DNA of 64,000 nucleotides from Pelomonas sp047654805 (GTDB lineage Bacteria; Pseudomonadota; Gammaproteobacteria; Burkholderiales; Burkholderiaceae_C): contig NZ_JASGIV010000001.1 of assembly GCF_047654805.1 (NCBI RefSeq), forward strand, positions 2,914,001-2,978,000, given 5' to 3'. A model generated the notes under the pieces. It made no database searches. It was not told the DNA's origin and saw only the letters and a list, made by a program, of their open reading frames with translations. The position numbers were made by a program, and so were the translations under genes. Position 1 is the stretch's first letter; each line of letters starts with the position of its first letter. Positions 27,931-36,225 of this stretch are shown in pieces.

Positions 27931-28865
27931 TCGAAGTGATGCGGGCCGGTCCGCTGACCACCGTGCAGGATCTCGGCCGCGAGGCCTGGCGCGACCGCGG
28001 CATCAGCCGCTGTGGGGCGCTCGACGACTTGGCGCTGATCCACGGCAATCTGCTCGTGGGCAACCCACCCGACGCCGCCGGACTGGAGTTCACGCTAGGC
28101 CCCGCCACGCTGCGCTTCGATGCAGACTGCTGCATCGCCGTCACCGGCACCGATTCCGATGCCCTGCTGGACGGCCGCGCGCTGCGGCCCGGGTGGCGCC
28201 AGCCTGTGCTGGCCGGCCAGACGCTGAGGATTGCCGCGCCACATGGGCGCATGCGCAGCTACCTGGCCATTTCGGGCGGCATCGCCGTCGAACCGGTGCT
28301 GGGCTCGCGCAGTACCGACCTCAAGGCGGGCTTTGGCGGGCTGAATGGCCGGGCGCTGCGCGACGGCGACCGGCTGCCCGTGCAGCCAGCACCATCCACC
28401 GACCTGCCCTCGCGCCGCATCGGCCTGGCGCCGCCTGACTGGGACGCCACCGTGCGCGCGCTACCCGGGCCTGAGCACGACGACTTCCCAGCCACCGCGC
28501 GCGCAGCGTTCTGGGCCACCGACTGGCGGCTGACACCACAGAGCAACCGCATGGGCTATCGCTTCGCCGGCCCCGAGTTGCAGCGCGCGCACGGCGGCGA
28601 GCTGGCCTCGCATGGCGTGCTGCCGGGCGTGGTCCAGGTACCTCCGGCTGGCCAGCCCATCGTGCTGCTGGCCGATGCACAGACCACCGGCGGCTATCCC
28701 AAGATCGCCGTCGTCATCCGCGCCGACCTGTGGAAGCTCGCACAGCTGCGCCTGGGCGCCACACTGCGCTTCATACCCTGCGGCGTGGATGAGGCCGTCG
28801 CGGCGCTGCGCGAGCGCCAGGCCAGGCTGGACCAACTGAGGACTGCCTTATGCATGTCGATCTGA
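27927..28865 (+). CDS. pxpC: 5-oxoprolinase subunit PxpC
   Basis: 312-residue carbamoyltransferase-like/cyclophilin-like subunit of PxpABC, formerly KipA or allophanate hydrolase subunit 2. Recognisable segments are MIEVMRAGPLTTVQDLGREAW, GALDDLALIHGNLLVGNP, YLAISGGI, SNRMGYRFAGPEL and LADAQTTGGYPKIA. It overlaps pxpB by four bases and pxpA by 16, which favours balanced translation of the complex. Confidence 0.95.
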   Translation: MIEVMRAGPLTTVQDLGREAWRDRGISRCGALDDLALIHGNLLVGNPPDAAGLEFTLGPATLRFDADCCIAVTGTDSDALLDGRALRPGWRQPVLAGQTLRIAAPHGRMRSYLAISGGIAVEPVLGSRSTDLKAGFGGLNGRALRDGDRLPVQPAPSTDLPSRRIGLAPPDWDATVRALPGPEHDDFPATARAAFWATDWRLTPQSNRMGYRFAGPELQRAHGGELASHGVLPGVVQVPPAGQPIVLLADAQTTGGYPKIAVVIRADLWKLAQLRLGATLRFIPCGVDEAVAALRERQARLDQLRTALCMSI

Positions 28866-29584
28866 ATGCCGACCTCGGCGAAGGCGCGCCCGACGACGCC
28901 GAACTGCTGACCCTCGTCAGTTCCGCCAACATCGCCTGTGGCTGGCATGCGGGCGATGCGCGGCTGATGCAATCCACCGTTGTCGCAGCGCTGGCGCGCG
29001 GCGTTGCGCTGGGCGCCCACCCGAGCTACCCCGACCGCGAGCACTTCGGCCGCCGCGAGATGCAGCTGGACCCGGCCGACGTACGTGCCGACCTGATCTA
29101 CCAGATCGGTGCGCTGGACGCGTTAGTACGCGCGGCCGGGGGGCGGCTGCATCACGTCAAGCCCCATGGCGCCCTCTATAACCAGGCCGCGCGCAATCCG
29201 GCACTGGCCGACGCCGTTGCCACGGCCGTGCGCGCTGTCGACTCCGGCCTCGCCTTGTACGGTCTGGCCGGCAGCGAACTGCTCCGGGCGGCCGAACGTG
29301 CCGGCCTGCGCGCGGTGGCCGAGGTGTTCGCCGACCGCGGCTACCGAGCCGACGGCAGCCTGGTACCGCGCAGCCAGCCCGGCGCCCTCGTCGACGATGT
29401 CGACGAGGCCGTCGCCCGCACGCTGCGCATGGTGCGCGACGGCGTCGTCATCGCCGTCTCCGGCGAGACCGTCCCGCTGCAGGCCCAGACCCTTTGCCTG
29501 CACGGCGACGGCCCGCACGCCCTCACCTTCGCCCACGCCATACACAAAGCCCTCACCGACGCCGGCGTCGAGCTGCGCACCTGA
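28850..29584 (+). CDS. pxpA: 5-oxoprolinase subunit PxpA (LamB/YcsF family)
   Basis: 244-residue polysaccharide-deacetylase-like subunit A. Hallmarks are MHVDLNADLGEG, SANIACGWHAGD, GAHPSYPDREHFGRR, HVKPHGALYN and AEVFADRGYRADGSLVPR. With PxpB and PxpC it completes the enzyme. The gene begins inside pxpC. The two membrane-protein genes follow at once. Confidence 0.95.
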   Translation: MHVDLNADLGEGAPDDAELLTLVSSANIACGWHAGDARLMQSTVVAALARGVALGAHPSYPDREHFGRREMQLDPADVRADLIYQIGALDALVRAAGGRLHHVKPHGALYNQAARNPALADAVATAVRAVDSGLALYGLAGSELLRAAERAGLRAVAEVFADRGYRADGSLVPRSQPGALVDDVDEAVARTLRMVRDGVVIAVSGETVPLQAQTLCLHGDGPHALTFAHAIHKALTDAGVELRT

Positions 29585-29586
29585 AC

Positions 29587-30294
29587 ATGCAAGATGCCTC
29601 CCTCTGGCCACTGATCGGCGTCGCCGTCGTCATCATCGGCTTCGTGCTGCGATTCAACCCGGTGCTGGTCGTCACGGCGGCAGGCATCGCCACGGGCCTT
29701 GCGGCCAGGCTTCCGCTGGACCTCATCCTCGCCAAGCTCGGCAGCGGCTTCGTGAAGACACGCAACCTGCCGCTGACGCTGCTGCTGCCCCTGGCCGTCA
29801 TCGGCCTGCTGGAACGCCACGGCCTGCGCGAGCGTGCCCAGGCCTGGATCGCCGACATCCGCTCAGCCACTGCGGGCCGGCTGCTGGTGGTCTACCTGTT
29901 CGTCCGCGAGGGCGCCGCAGCGCTGGGCCTGACGCTGCTGGGCGGCCACGCGCCCATGGTGCGACCGCTGGTGGCGCCGATGACCGAGGCCGCCGCGGAG
30001 AAAGTCCACGGTCCGCTGCCGCAAGCGGTGCGCGACCGCTGCAAGGCCATGGCCGCAGCGACGGACAACGTGGGCCTGTTCTTCGGCGAGGACATCTTCG
30101 TTGCCTTCGGCTCCATCGTGCTGATGCAGACCTTCCTGGCCGAGAACGGCATCGTCACAGACCCGCTGCACATCGCGCTGTGGGGCATCCCGACGGCCAT
30201 CGCCGCCTTCCTCATCCACGCAGCGCGCCTGATCCACCTGGATCATCGCCTGCCCCGGGACATCGCCCACGCCTGCGCCAGGGAGGAGAAATGA
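29587..30294 (+). CDS. DUF969 membrane protein, putative 5-oxoproline permease component
   Basis: 235-residue inner-membrane protein of the DUF969 family with about six hydrophobic helices, starting LIGVAVVIIGFVLRFNPVLVV. The family almost always pairs with DUF979 and with 5-oxoproline or pyroglutamyl-peptidase genes, so a transport role for 5-oxoproline is inferred. It is two bases after pxpA and overlaps the DUF979 gene by four (ATGA). Confidence 0.88.
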   Translation: MQDASLWPLIGVAVVIIGFVLRFNPVLVVTAAGIATGLAARLPLDLILAKLGSGFVKTRNLPLTLLLPLAVIGLLERHGLRERAQAWIADIRSATAGRLLVVYLFVREGAAALGLTLLGGHAPMVRPLVAPMTEAAAEKVHGPLPQAVRDRCKAMAAATDNVGLFFGEDIFVAFGSIVLMQTFLAENGIVTDPLHIALWGIPTAIAAFLIHAARLIHLDHRLPRDIAHACAREEK

Positions 30295-31256
30295 CGCCCC
30301 CATCGCTGCTCAATCTCGACCAGTTCACGCTGCTGGTGGGCCTGGCGCTGGCCGCCATTGCAGCGCTGACCTGGCGCGACCGCAGCAATCCGCGGCGCTG
30401 GACCAGTGGCTTGTTCTGGGGCCTGTACGCCGTCATCTACCTCGCAGGCGACTGGCTGCCGCCGATCAGTGCCGGCCTCATCGTCGTCGCGCTCGCGGCA
30501 CTGGGCGGCCTGGGCGGCGTCGGCATCGGCAGACACGCGCTTCGCGAGCCGGTTGAGCGCCAAGCCAGCGCGAGCCGGCATGGCAACAGGCTCTTCCTGC
30601 CCATCCTCGCCATTTCCACGCTGGCGCTGGTGGGCAGCCTGACGCTGAAGGAGGTGCATGTCGGCAGCCTGCTACTGATCGAAACCCGGCACCTGACGCT
30701 GGTCTGCGTGGGCCTGGGATCCCTCGTTGGCCTTGTAGCCGCCCTGCGCATGACGCGCGAGCGCCCGGTTCAAGCCCTGCACGAGTCGCGCCGGCTGCTG
30801 GAGACGATGGGACCGGCCGTCATCCTGCCGCAGATGCTGGCGACGCTCGGCCTGCTCTTCACGGATGCCGGCGTAGGCAAGGCTGTGGCCAGCATCGCGA
30901 CGACCACGTTGCCTGTCGACAACCCGTGGATGGCCGTCGTCGCCTATGGGCTGGGAATGGCGCTGTTCACGATGGTGATGGGCAATGCCTTCGCGGCCTT
31001 CCCGGTCATGACCGCGGGCATAGGCATTCCCATCTTGCTGGGCATGCACCATGGCAACCCTGCGGTGATGGCAGCCATCGGCATGTTCTGTGGCTATTGC
31101 GGCACGTTGATGACGCCCATGGCCGCCAACTTCAACATCATCCCAGCCGCGCTGCTGGAGCTCAAGGACAGGAACGCCGTCATCCGTGCACAGTGGCCCA
31201 CGGCCTTGGCCGTGTTGGGCGTCAACCTCGTGCTGCTGAAACTCCTCATGTTTTGA
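30291..31256 (+). CDS. DUF979 membrane protein, putative 5-oxoproline permease component
   Basis: 321-residue inner-membrane protein with about eight to ten helices. GNAFAAFPVMTAGIGIPILLG and MFCGYCGTLMTPMAANFNIIPAALLELKD are characteristic of DUF979. With the preceding DUF969 protein it likely makes a two-part secondary transporter feeding PxpABC. The stop overlaps the next gene by one base. Confidence 0.88.
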   Translation: MTPPSLLNLDQFTLLVGLALAAIAALTWRDRSNPRRWTSGLFWGLYAVIYLAGDWLPPISAGLIVVALAALGGLGGVGIGRHALREPVERQASASRHGNRLFLPILAISTLALVGSLTLKEVHVGSLLLIETRHLTLVCVGLGSLVGLVAALRMTRERPVQALHESRRLLETMGPAVILPQMLATLGLLFTDAGVGKAVASIATTTLPVDNPWMAVVAYGLGMALFTMVMGNAFAAFPVMTAGIGIPILLGMHHGNPAVMAAIGMFCGYCGTLMTPMAANFNIIPAALLELKDRNAVIRAQWPTALAVLGVNLVLLKLLMF

Positions 31257-32242
31257 TGCAGGACGAACTCTTCGGCGGCGAACTGCCCGCCAAACGCCCG
31301 CGCGGCGTGCTGCCCATGCGGCCCGCGCCCGAGGACCTGGCGCTAGCCGCCGCGCTGTCGCCCCATGTGCACCTGGGCACATCGACCTGGAGCTACCCCG
31401 GATGGCAAGGTCTGGTCTGGACCGGCCGGCACGGCGAGGCCACGCTGTCCAAGACCGGCCTCCCCGCCTACGCTGCACATCCGCTGCTGCGCGCCGTAGG
31501 CATCGACCGCGGCTTCTACCGGCCGCTGGCAGCAGCGGAGTTCCAGCGCCATGCCGAACAAGTGCCGGCGGGCTTCCGTTTCACGGTGAAGGCGCCCAGC
31601 CTCGTGACGGACTCACTACTGCGCAGCGAGGACGGCCGCGGCCAGCAGCCCAACCCGCTGTTCCTGGACCCCACGACGGCACTGCAGGACTTCATAGCCC
31701 CGGCTTACGAGGGCCTGGGCCGGACGATAGGTGCCCTGGTCTTCCAGCTCAGTCCCCTGCCCGCCCAGCGGCTGGCACGCATGAATGAGCAGTTCGACCT
31801 GCTACATGCGCTGCTGCTAGGCCTGCCAAAACCGCCGGCCGGCGTCATCGCCGTGGAGGTGCGCGACGCGGCATGGCTGACGGCCGATCTCGTCGCATTG
31901 CTGCGCGACGCCGGTGCGCGCTACTGCCTGGGCCTGCACCCCAAGCTGCCACCGGTCTCGGAGCAGTTACCGCTGCTGCGCGCGCTGTGGCCCGGACCTT
32001 TGGTGGTGCGCTGGAACCTGAATCGCCTGCACGGCCCCTATGGCTATGAAGATGCCGAGAAGCGTTACGGGGAATTCAACAAGATGCTGGACCCCGACCC
32101 GGACACCCGCGCCGAGTTGGCGCGTGTCATTCGCGGCACGGCGGGTGCGGGCCAGGATGCCTTCGTCACCATATCCAACAAGGCGGAAGGCTCCGCGCCG
32201 CTGAGCGTACGGGCATTGGCCCAGGCCGTCATCGACGGCTGA
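31256..32242 (+). CDS. DUF72 domain protein (YecE-like TIM barrel)
   Basis: 328-residue soluble protein of the DUF72/YecE family. Visible family segments are LGTSTWSYPGWQGLVW, RAVGIDRGFYRPL, GFRFTVKAPSLVT, VIAVEVRDAAWL and DAFVTISNKAEGSAP. The biochemical function of the family is unknown. It is attached by a one-base overlap to the 5-oxoproline operon, but no functional link is evident. The 3' end overlaps a small convergent gene by 14 bases. Confidence 0.88.
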   Translation: MQDELFGGELPAKRPRGVLPMRPAPEDLALAAALSPHVHLGTSTWSYPGWQGLVWTGRHGEATLSKTGLPAYAAHPLLRAVGIDRGFYRPLAAAEFQRHAEQVPAGFRFTVKAPSLVTDSLLRSEDGRGQQPNPLFLDPTTALQDFIAPAYEGLGRTIGALVFQLSPLPAQRLARMNEQFDLLHALLLGLPKPPAGVIAVEVRDAAWLTADLVALLRDAGARYCLGLHPKLPPVSEQLPLLRALWPGPLVVRWNLNRLHGPYGYEDAEKRYGEFNKMLDPDPDTRAELARVIRGTAGAGQDAFVTISNKAEGSAPLSVRALAQAVIDG

Positions 32243-32444
32243 CGCGACGCCTGGGCGGTGCCTCGCCCACCGGCCCGGCCGGCGGCAGATTGCCACCCTC
32301 GGCCTCCCAACGGCCGACGTCGTCGCGATGCTGACGGCGCTCGTGGCGCACGCGGCGCTGCCGCTGACTGCGGCCCATATGCTGGAGCAGTTTCAAAGCC
32401 AGGGCCGAAGTGGCGATGAGTGCGATCAGGGGCTTGATGATCAT
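32229..32444 (-). CDS. Small membrane-anchored protein with a basic tail
   Basis: A 71-residue protein starting MIIKPLIALIATSALALKLL, one hydrophobic segment that could be an anchor or uncleaved signal. A very Arg/Gln-rich, then Pro/Gly-rich tail follows. It is supported by a good AAGGAG ribosome site eight bases before the ATG. The function is not recognised. It lies downstream of thpR and its 3' end overlaps the DUF72 gene. Confidence 0.55.
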   Translation of the reverse strand: MIIKPLIALIATSALALKLLQHMGRSQRQRRVRHERRQHRDDVGRWEAEGGNLPPAGPVGEAPPRRRVSRR

Positions 32445-32520
32445 GGCCGAATCTCCTTGCACGGACGGTTCATGATGGCAATGCTCAGCCGACGCCGCGG
32501 TCGGCAGGAAGCGGCACCGC

Positions 32521-32548
32521 TTGTAGGAGCGGGCCTCAGGCCTGCAAC
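32521..32548 (+). repeat. Solitary REP-like element (GTAG class)
   Basis: TTGTAGGAGCGGGCC-TCA-GGCCTGCAAC has the GTAG head and GC stem-loop of REP elements common in gamma-proteobacteria (Pseudomonas, Stenotrophomonas). The stem GCGGGCC/GGCCTGC has one G-U pair. It overlaps the last codons of thpR. I found no second copy in the window, so it could also be an unrelated hairpin. Confidence 0.4.
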
Positions 32549-33081
32549 GGCCAACGCGCAATGACGTCGTGTCGCGTCAGGCCCTGGGGGCTCTTCACCA
32601 GCACGAACTCGCTGGCGATCCATCCGCGCAGCGCGATCTCCCACGCGGGCGCGGCGCGCTTGTCGTAGCGCAGCGTCAAGTGCGGCTCGTAGTCGCGCTC
32701 CGGCGCCGCCAGCCCGTGGGCAACCAGGCGCTGGAGCAGGGCGTCGCGCAGCTCGCGAACGGCCTCCAGGCCCTGGCCACCGGTTAGTACGAAAGGGTGC
32801 TTGGCTGCACGCTCACCACCCCAGCTCATGAAGCGGTCGAAGCCCAGGTCGAAGGCCGGCCAAGACAGCTCGCCGGCGGCCCGGCTGGCCAGCTCGACGA
32901 CTCGTTCGTCGGGCTCACCATCGAAATAGCCGAAGTAATGCAGCGTGATGTGGAAGATGCGGCTGGGCCGCAGCCGGGCCTGCAGACCGCGCGCCTCGTG
33001 CTCGACTGTGACGACGCGGGCGATGCGCTCGGCCGTCTCCTCGTCCGGCCGCAGTGCGAAGAAGAGCTTGTGGCCGGGCAC
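32536..33081 (-). CDS. thpR: RNA 2',3'-cyclic phosphodiesterase
   Basis: 181-residue member of the 2H phosphoesterase superfamily (ThpR/LigT). It shows the two catalytic His-x-Thr motifs, HITLHYFG and PHLTLRYD, about 90 residues apart. It hydrolyses 2',3'-cyclic phosphates on RNA ends; the physiological substrate is unclear. The N-terminus HKLFFALRPDEETAERIA is canonical. The GTG start follows GAGG, 11 bases after the preceding small gene's stop, suggesting a two-gene unit. Confidence 0.93.
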   Translation of the reverse strand: MPGHKLFFALRPDEETAERIARVVTVEHEARGLQARLRPSRIFHITLHYFGYFDGEPDERVVELASRAAGELSWPAFDLGFDRFMSWGGERAAKHPFVLTGGQGLEAVRELRDALLQRLVAHGLAAPERDYEPHLTLRYDKRAAPAWEIALRGWIASEFVLVKSPQGLTRHDVIARWPLQA

Positions 33082-33092
33082 AGGCCCCGGCC

Positions 33093-33311
33093 TCAGTTCG
33101 TCGCGGCCGACGCGGCCTCGGCTGCACGCCGGGCCGCATCATCGATGCTGCTCTGCACCTGCTGGCCGACGGCCTGGGGCTGCGGCACCGTCGTGCCGGC
33201 GGCGGAAGCGCCTGCCGCTGGCGGCTTCAGCGCCGTGGCCTGTTTCTTGGCCAGCGTCAGCACGATGGCCGCAACGACGACGAGGGCGAGGAGGCTGAAA
33301 GCTGCGCGCAT
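33093..33311 (-). CDS. Small single-pass membrane protein
   Basis: 72 residues. One N-terminal helix (FSLLALVVVAAIVLTLA) is followed by KK and an Ala/Pro/Gln-rich periplasmic or cytoplasmic tail ending in a short Ala-rich helix (DDAARRAAEAASAATN). No motif is recognised. There is no strong ribosome site; a 12-base palindrome (CCAAGTACTTGG) lies immediately upstream of the ATG. It precedes thpR and is divergent from nirK. Confidence 0.6.
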   Translation of the reverse strand: MRAAFSLLALVVVAAIVLTLAKKQATALKPPAAGASAAGTTVPQPQAVGQQVQSSIDDAARRAAEAASAATN

Positions 33312-33374
33312 GCCAAGTACTTGGGAGTGTGACGGGCGGAGTGAGCATAGCCGTCGGCACGCGCGTCAACAAAC

Positions 33375-33416
33375 TTGATCTTGCGCAAGGCAATACCGGG
33401 CGGACCGCCCTAGCCT
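33375..33416 (+). promoter_or_regulatory. FNR/NnrR-type promoter of the nirK operon
   Basis: TTGATCTTGCGCAA (33375-33388) keeps the TTGAT half-site and ends in CAA of a Crp/FNR-family (FNR, DNR or NnrR) box. TAGCCT at 33411-33416 is a plausible -10 at exactly the class II distance, 29.5 bases after the box centre, predicting transcription start near 33423. Nitrite reductase genes are commonly controlled by such sites. It implies induction by low oxygen and/or nitric oxide. Confidence 0.55.
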
Positions 33417-33448
33417 GCCCCCCGCAACCAGAGACCAAGGAGACTCCG

Positions 33449-34903
33449 ATGCTTGAGCGACTGCTGCTGCTCGCCACCCTTGCCACTGGGGTAGTGGCGA
33501 GCGCACCTGCGCACAGCGCCCCGACCGGCAGCAATCTGCCGGTCGTCCGCGCCCAGTTGACCAGCCCGCCCCTTGTGCCGCCGCCCACAGCGCGCAAGTC
33601 GCCGGCCAAGGTCATCGTCGAGCTGGAGGTTATCGAGAAGGAGATGTCCATCTCCGAGGGTGTCAGCTACACCTTCTGGACCTTCGGAGGCACCGTGCCC
33701 GGCAGCTTCATTCGCGTGCGCCAGGGCGACACCGTGGAGTTCCACCTGAAGAACCACCCGAACAGCAAGATGCCGCACAACATCGACCTGCACGGCGTGA
33801 CCGGTCCGGGCGGCGGTGCTGCCTCCAGCTTCACGGCACCGGGCCACGAATCGCAGTTCACGTTCAAGGCGCTCAACGAAGGCATCTACGTCTACCACTG
33901 CGCGACGGCACCCGTGGGCATGCACGTGGCCAACGGCATGTACGGCCTCATCCTCGTCGAACCGCCCCAGGGCTTGCCCAAGGTGGACCATGAGTACTAC
34001 GTCATGCAGGGCGACTTCTACACGACGGGCAAATACCGCGAGAAGGGCCTGCAGCCCTTCGACATGGAGAAGGCCATCGACGAGCGTCCGACCTATGTGC
34101 TGTTCAACGGCGCCGAAGGCGCCCTGACCGGCGAGCGCGCGATGACGGCCAAGACCGGCGAAACCGTGCGCATGTTCGTCGGCAACGGTGGGCCCAACCT
34201 GGTGTCAAGCTTCCACGTCATCGGCGCCATCTTCGACAACGTGCGCTTCGAGGGGGGCACGCTGGCACAAAAGAACGTGCAGACGACGCTGATCCCCGCT
34301 GGCGGTGCCGCCATCGTGGACTTCAAGACCAAGGTTCCCGGCAGCTACGTGCTGGTGGATCACTCCATCTTCCGCGCGTTCAACAAGGGAGCCCTTGCCA
34401 TCCTGAAGGTCGACGGCCCCGAGGACAAGGCGATCTACTCGGGCAAGGAAGTCGATTCGGTCTACCTCGGTGACCGCGCCGCCCCCAACCTGAAGGCCGT
34501 GGCCACAGCAACGCAGGCCGCCGCCACCGGCACGCTGACGCCGCAGGATCAGATCGCTGCTGGGCGCGAGCTTTTCGCCGGCACCTGCTCGGTCTGTCAC
34601 CAGGCCAACGGCGCGGGTCTGGCCGGCGTGTTCCCGCCGCTGGCCAAATCCGACTGGCTGGGCCAGGATCCAAAGCGCGCCATCGATGTCGTGCTGCACG
34701 GCCTGTCCGGCAAGGTCAAGGTCAACGGCAAGGAATACGACTCCGTCATGCCGCCCATGAACCAGCTCAACGATGACGAGGTTGCCAACATCCTGACCTA
34801 TGTGTTGAACAGCTGGGGCAACCCGGGCGGCAGCATCTCGGCCGCGGAAGTCAAGAAGCAACGCTCGGCCAAGCCCGCCTCGGCCAACCAGGCAGGCCAT
34901 TGA
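33449..34903 (+). CDS. nirK: Copper-containing nitrite reductase fused to a C-terminal cytochrome c domain
   Basis: Periplasmic enzyme reducing nitrite to nitric oxide in denitrification. 484 residues: signal peptide to about 24 and two cupredoxin domains (about 50-325). Type 1 copper ligands are visible (His110, Cys151, His159, Met164), as are type 2 ligands (His115, His150, His305) and catalytic Asp113 and His256. A linker leads to a class I cytochrome c domain with CSVCH (Cys380, Cys383, His384) and a likely axial Met in VMPPMNQL. The fused haem resembles the tethered Ralstonia pickettii type, so electrons pass within one chain. The ATG has AAGGAG upstream. nirV and sco follow. Confidence 0.97.
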   Translation: MLERLLLLATLATGVVASAPAHSAPTGSNLPVVRAQLTSPPLVPPPTARKSPAKVIVELEVIEKEMSISEGVSYTFWTFGGTVPGSFIRVRQGDTVEFHLKNHPNSKMPHNIDLHGVTGPGGGAASSFTAPGHESQFTFKALNEGIYVYHCATAPVGMHVANGMYGLILVEPPQGLPKVDHEYYVMQGDFYTTGKYREKGLQPFDMEKAIDERPTYVLFNGAEGALTGERAMTAKTGETVRMFVGNGGPNLVSSFHVIGAIFDNVRFEGGTLAQKNVQTTLIPAGGAAIVDFKTKVPGSYVLVDHSIFRAFNKGALAILKVDGPEDKAIYSGKEVDSVYLGDRAAPNLKAVATATQAAATGTLTPQDQIAAGRELFAGTCSVCHQANGAGLAGVFPPLAKSDWLGQDPKRAIDVVLHGLSGKVKVNGKEYDSVMPPMNQLNDDEVANILTYVLNSWGNPGGSISAAEVKKQRSAKPASANQAGH

Positions 34904-35625
34904 TGGGCGTCGCCACCGCGCTGATCGGGCTAGCCGGTGCGGCCTATGTGGCGCTGCCGGCCGGCACGCTGAACAGCGTGCTGGCTCGTGATACCGACCG
35001 CGAGCCGACGCAGGTGGCCGCCTTCAAGCTGCGCGAGACGCCTGTCACCCGCGCGGAGTTCCGCCGCTTCCTCGCCAGCCACCCCGAGTGGAAGCCCGGC
35101 CGGGCGCCAGCGGTGTTCGCGGGCGCCGGCTACTTGCAGCATGAGCTGGACGACGCCTCGGCGCCGGTGACCGAGGTCAGCTGGTTTGCGGCTCAGGCGT
35201 ACTGCGAAGCCGAGGGCGGGAGGCTGCCGACCTGGTACGAATGGGAGTATGCAGCGGCTGCCGACCCGACGCGAATCGATGCGCGCGACGACCCCGCCTG
35301 GCTCGCCCGCATCCTCGGCTGGTACGCGCGGCCCGCCAGCGGGCCGCTGCCGGCGGTGGGCGGCCAGGCCAATGTCTATGGCGTGCGCGACCTGCACGGC
35401 CTGGTGTGGGAATGGGTGGACGATTTCAACGCCCTGCTCGTCAATGCGGACAGCCGCAGCGCCGGTGACCCCGACCGGCTCAAGTTCTGCGGTGCCGGCG
35501 CCATCGACCTGCAGGACCGCCGCAACTATGCGGTGCTGATGCGCATCGCCCTGCTTTCATCGCTCAGCGCCGCCGATAGCACCGGCAGCCTGGGCTTTCG
35601 CTGTGCACAGGAGATCCCGCGATGA
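34903..35625 (+). CDS. nirV: NirV-like formylglycine-generating-enzyme-family protein
   Basis: 240-residue protein of the FGE-sulfatase/SUMF1 family, exported or anchored by its N-terminal hydrophobic segment (about 5-20). Family motifs are VTRAEFRRFL, APVTEVSWFAAQAYCEAEGGRLPTWYEWEYAA and YGVRDLHGLVWEWVDDF. The paired active-site cysteines of true FGEs are not clearly present, as in other NirV proteins. NirV is a frequent nirK companion of uncertain role. The start overlaps the nirK stop by one base. Confidence 0.88.
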   Translation: MGVATALIGLAGAAYVALPAGTLNSVLARDTDREPTQVAAFKLRETPVTRAEFRRFLASHPEWKPGRAPAVFAGAGYLQHELDDASAPVTEVSWFAAQAYCEAEGGRLPTWYEWEYAAAADPTRIDARDDPAWLARILGWYARPASGPLPAVGGQANVYGVRDLHGLVWEWVDDFNALLVNADSRSAGDPDRLKFCGAGAIDLQDRRNYAVLMRIALLSSLSAADSTGSLGFRCAQEIPR

Positions 35626-36185
35626 AACGACTGCTCGCCTGCGCCTGGCTATGGCTCGCAAGCTTGGCCGTCGCCCTGCCTGGAGACTCCGTCTACCAGC
35701 TCGACGCCACGCTCACCGACCAGCGCGGTCGTACCGTCAAGCTCGATATCGCACGCGGCCAGCCGGTGCTGGTCAGCATGTTCTACACATCCTGCCAGTT
35801 CGTCTGCCCCATGCTCATCGACGCCGCACGCGACACGCAAGCCGAGCTGAGCGAGACGGAGCGCAAGCGCGTCAAGGTACTGCTGATCAGCTTCGACCCC
35901 GCACGCGACACACCCGCCAAGCTGGAGAGCTTGGCCAGGGAGCGCAGCCTGGACGCCTCCCAGTGGACGCTGGCCCGCACTGATCCCGCCACCGTACGCA
36001 AGATCGCCGCGCTGCTCAAGTTCCAGTACCGCGCCCTGCCCGATGGCGAGTTCAATCACAGTGCGGAGCTCATCCTGCTCGACGGCGAAGGTCGCATCGC
36101 GGCGCGGACCGCCATGCTGGCAGGCGCTGACTCCCGGGTCGTCGGCGCGATCCGCCGGCAACTCACCGCGCCAGCCAAGCCTTGA
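35622..36185 (+). CDS. SCO1/SenC-family copper chaperone
   Basis: 187-residue thioredoxin-fold protein with an N-terminal signal or anchor (about 1-19). The copper site is CQFVC (Cys58 and Cys62) with the distal His in FNHSAELILL (His146), so all three SCO ligands are present. The family delivers copper to, or reduces, cuproenzymes. Its place after nirK-nirV with a four-base overlap suggests maturation of the NirK copper sites rather than of cytochrome oxidase (inference). Confidence 0.92.
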   Translation: MKRLLACAWLWLASLAVALPGDSVYQLDATLTDQRGRTVKLDIARGQPVLVSMFYTSCQFVCPMLIDAARDTQAELSETERKRVKVLLISFDPARDTPAKLESLARERSLDASQWTLARTDPATVRKIAALLKFQYRALPDGEFNHSAELILLDGEGRIAARTAMLAGADSRVVGAIRRQLTAPAKP

Positions 36186-36225
36186 ATCCGTCGCGGCGCG
36201 GCCTGCGCGAGCCACGCTTCCCGCG

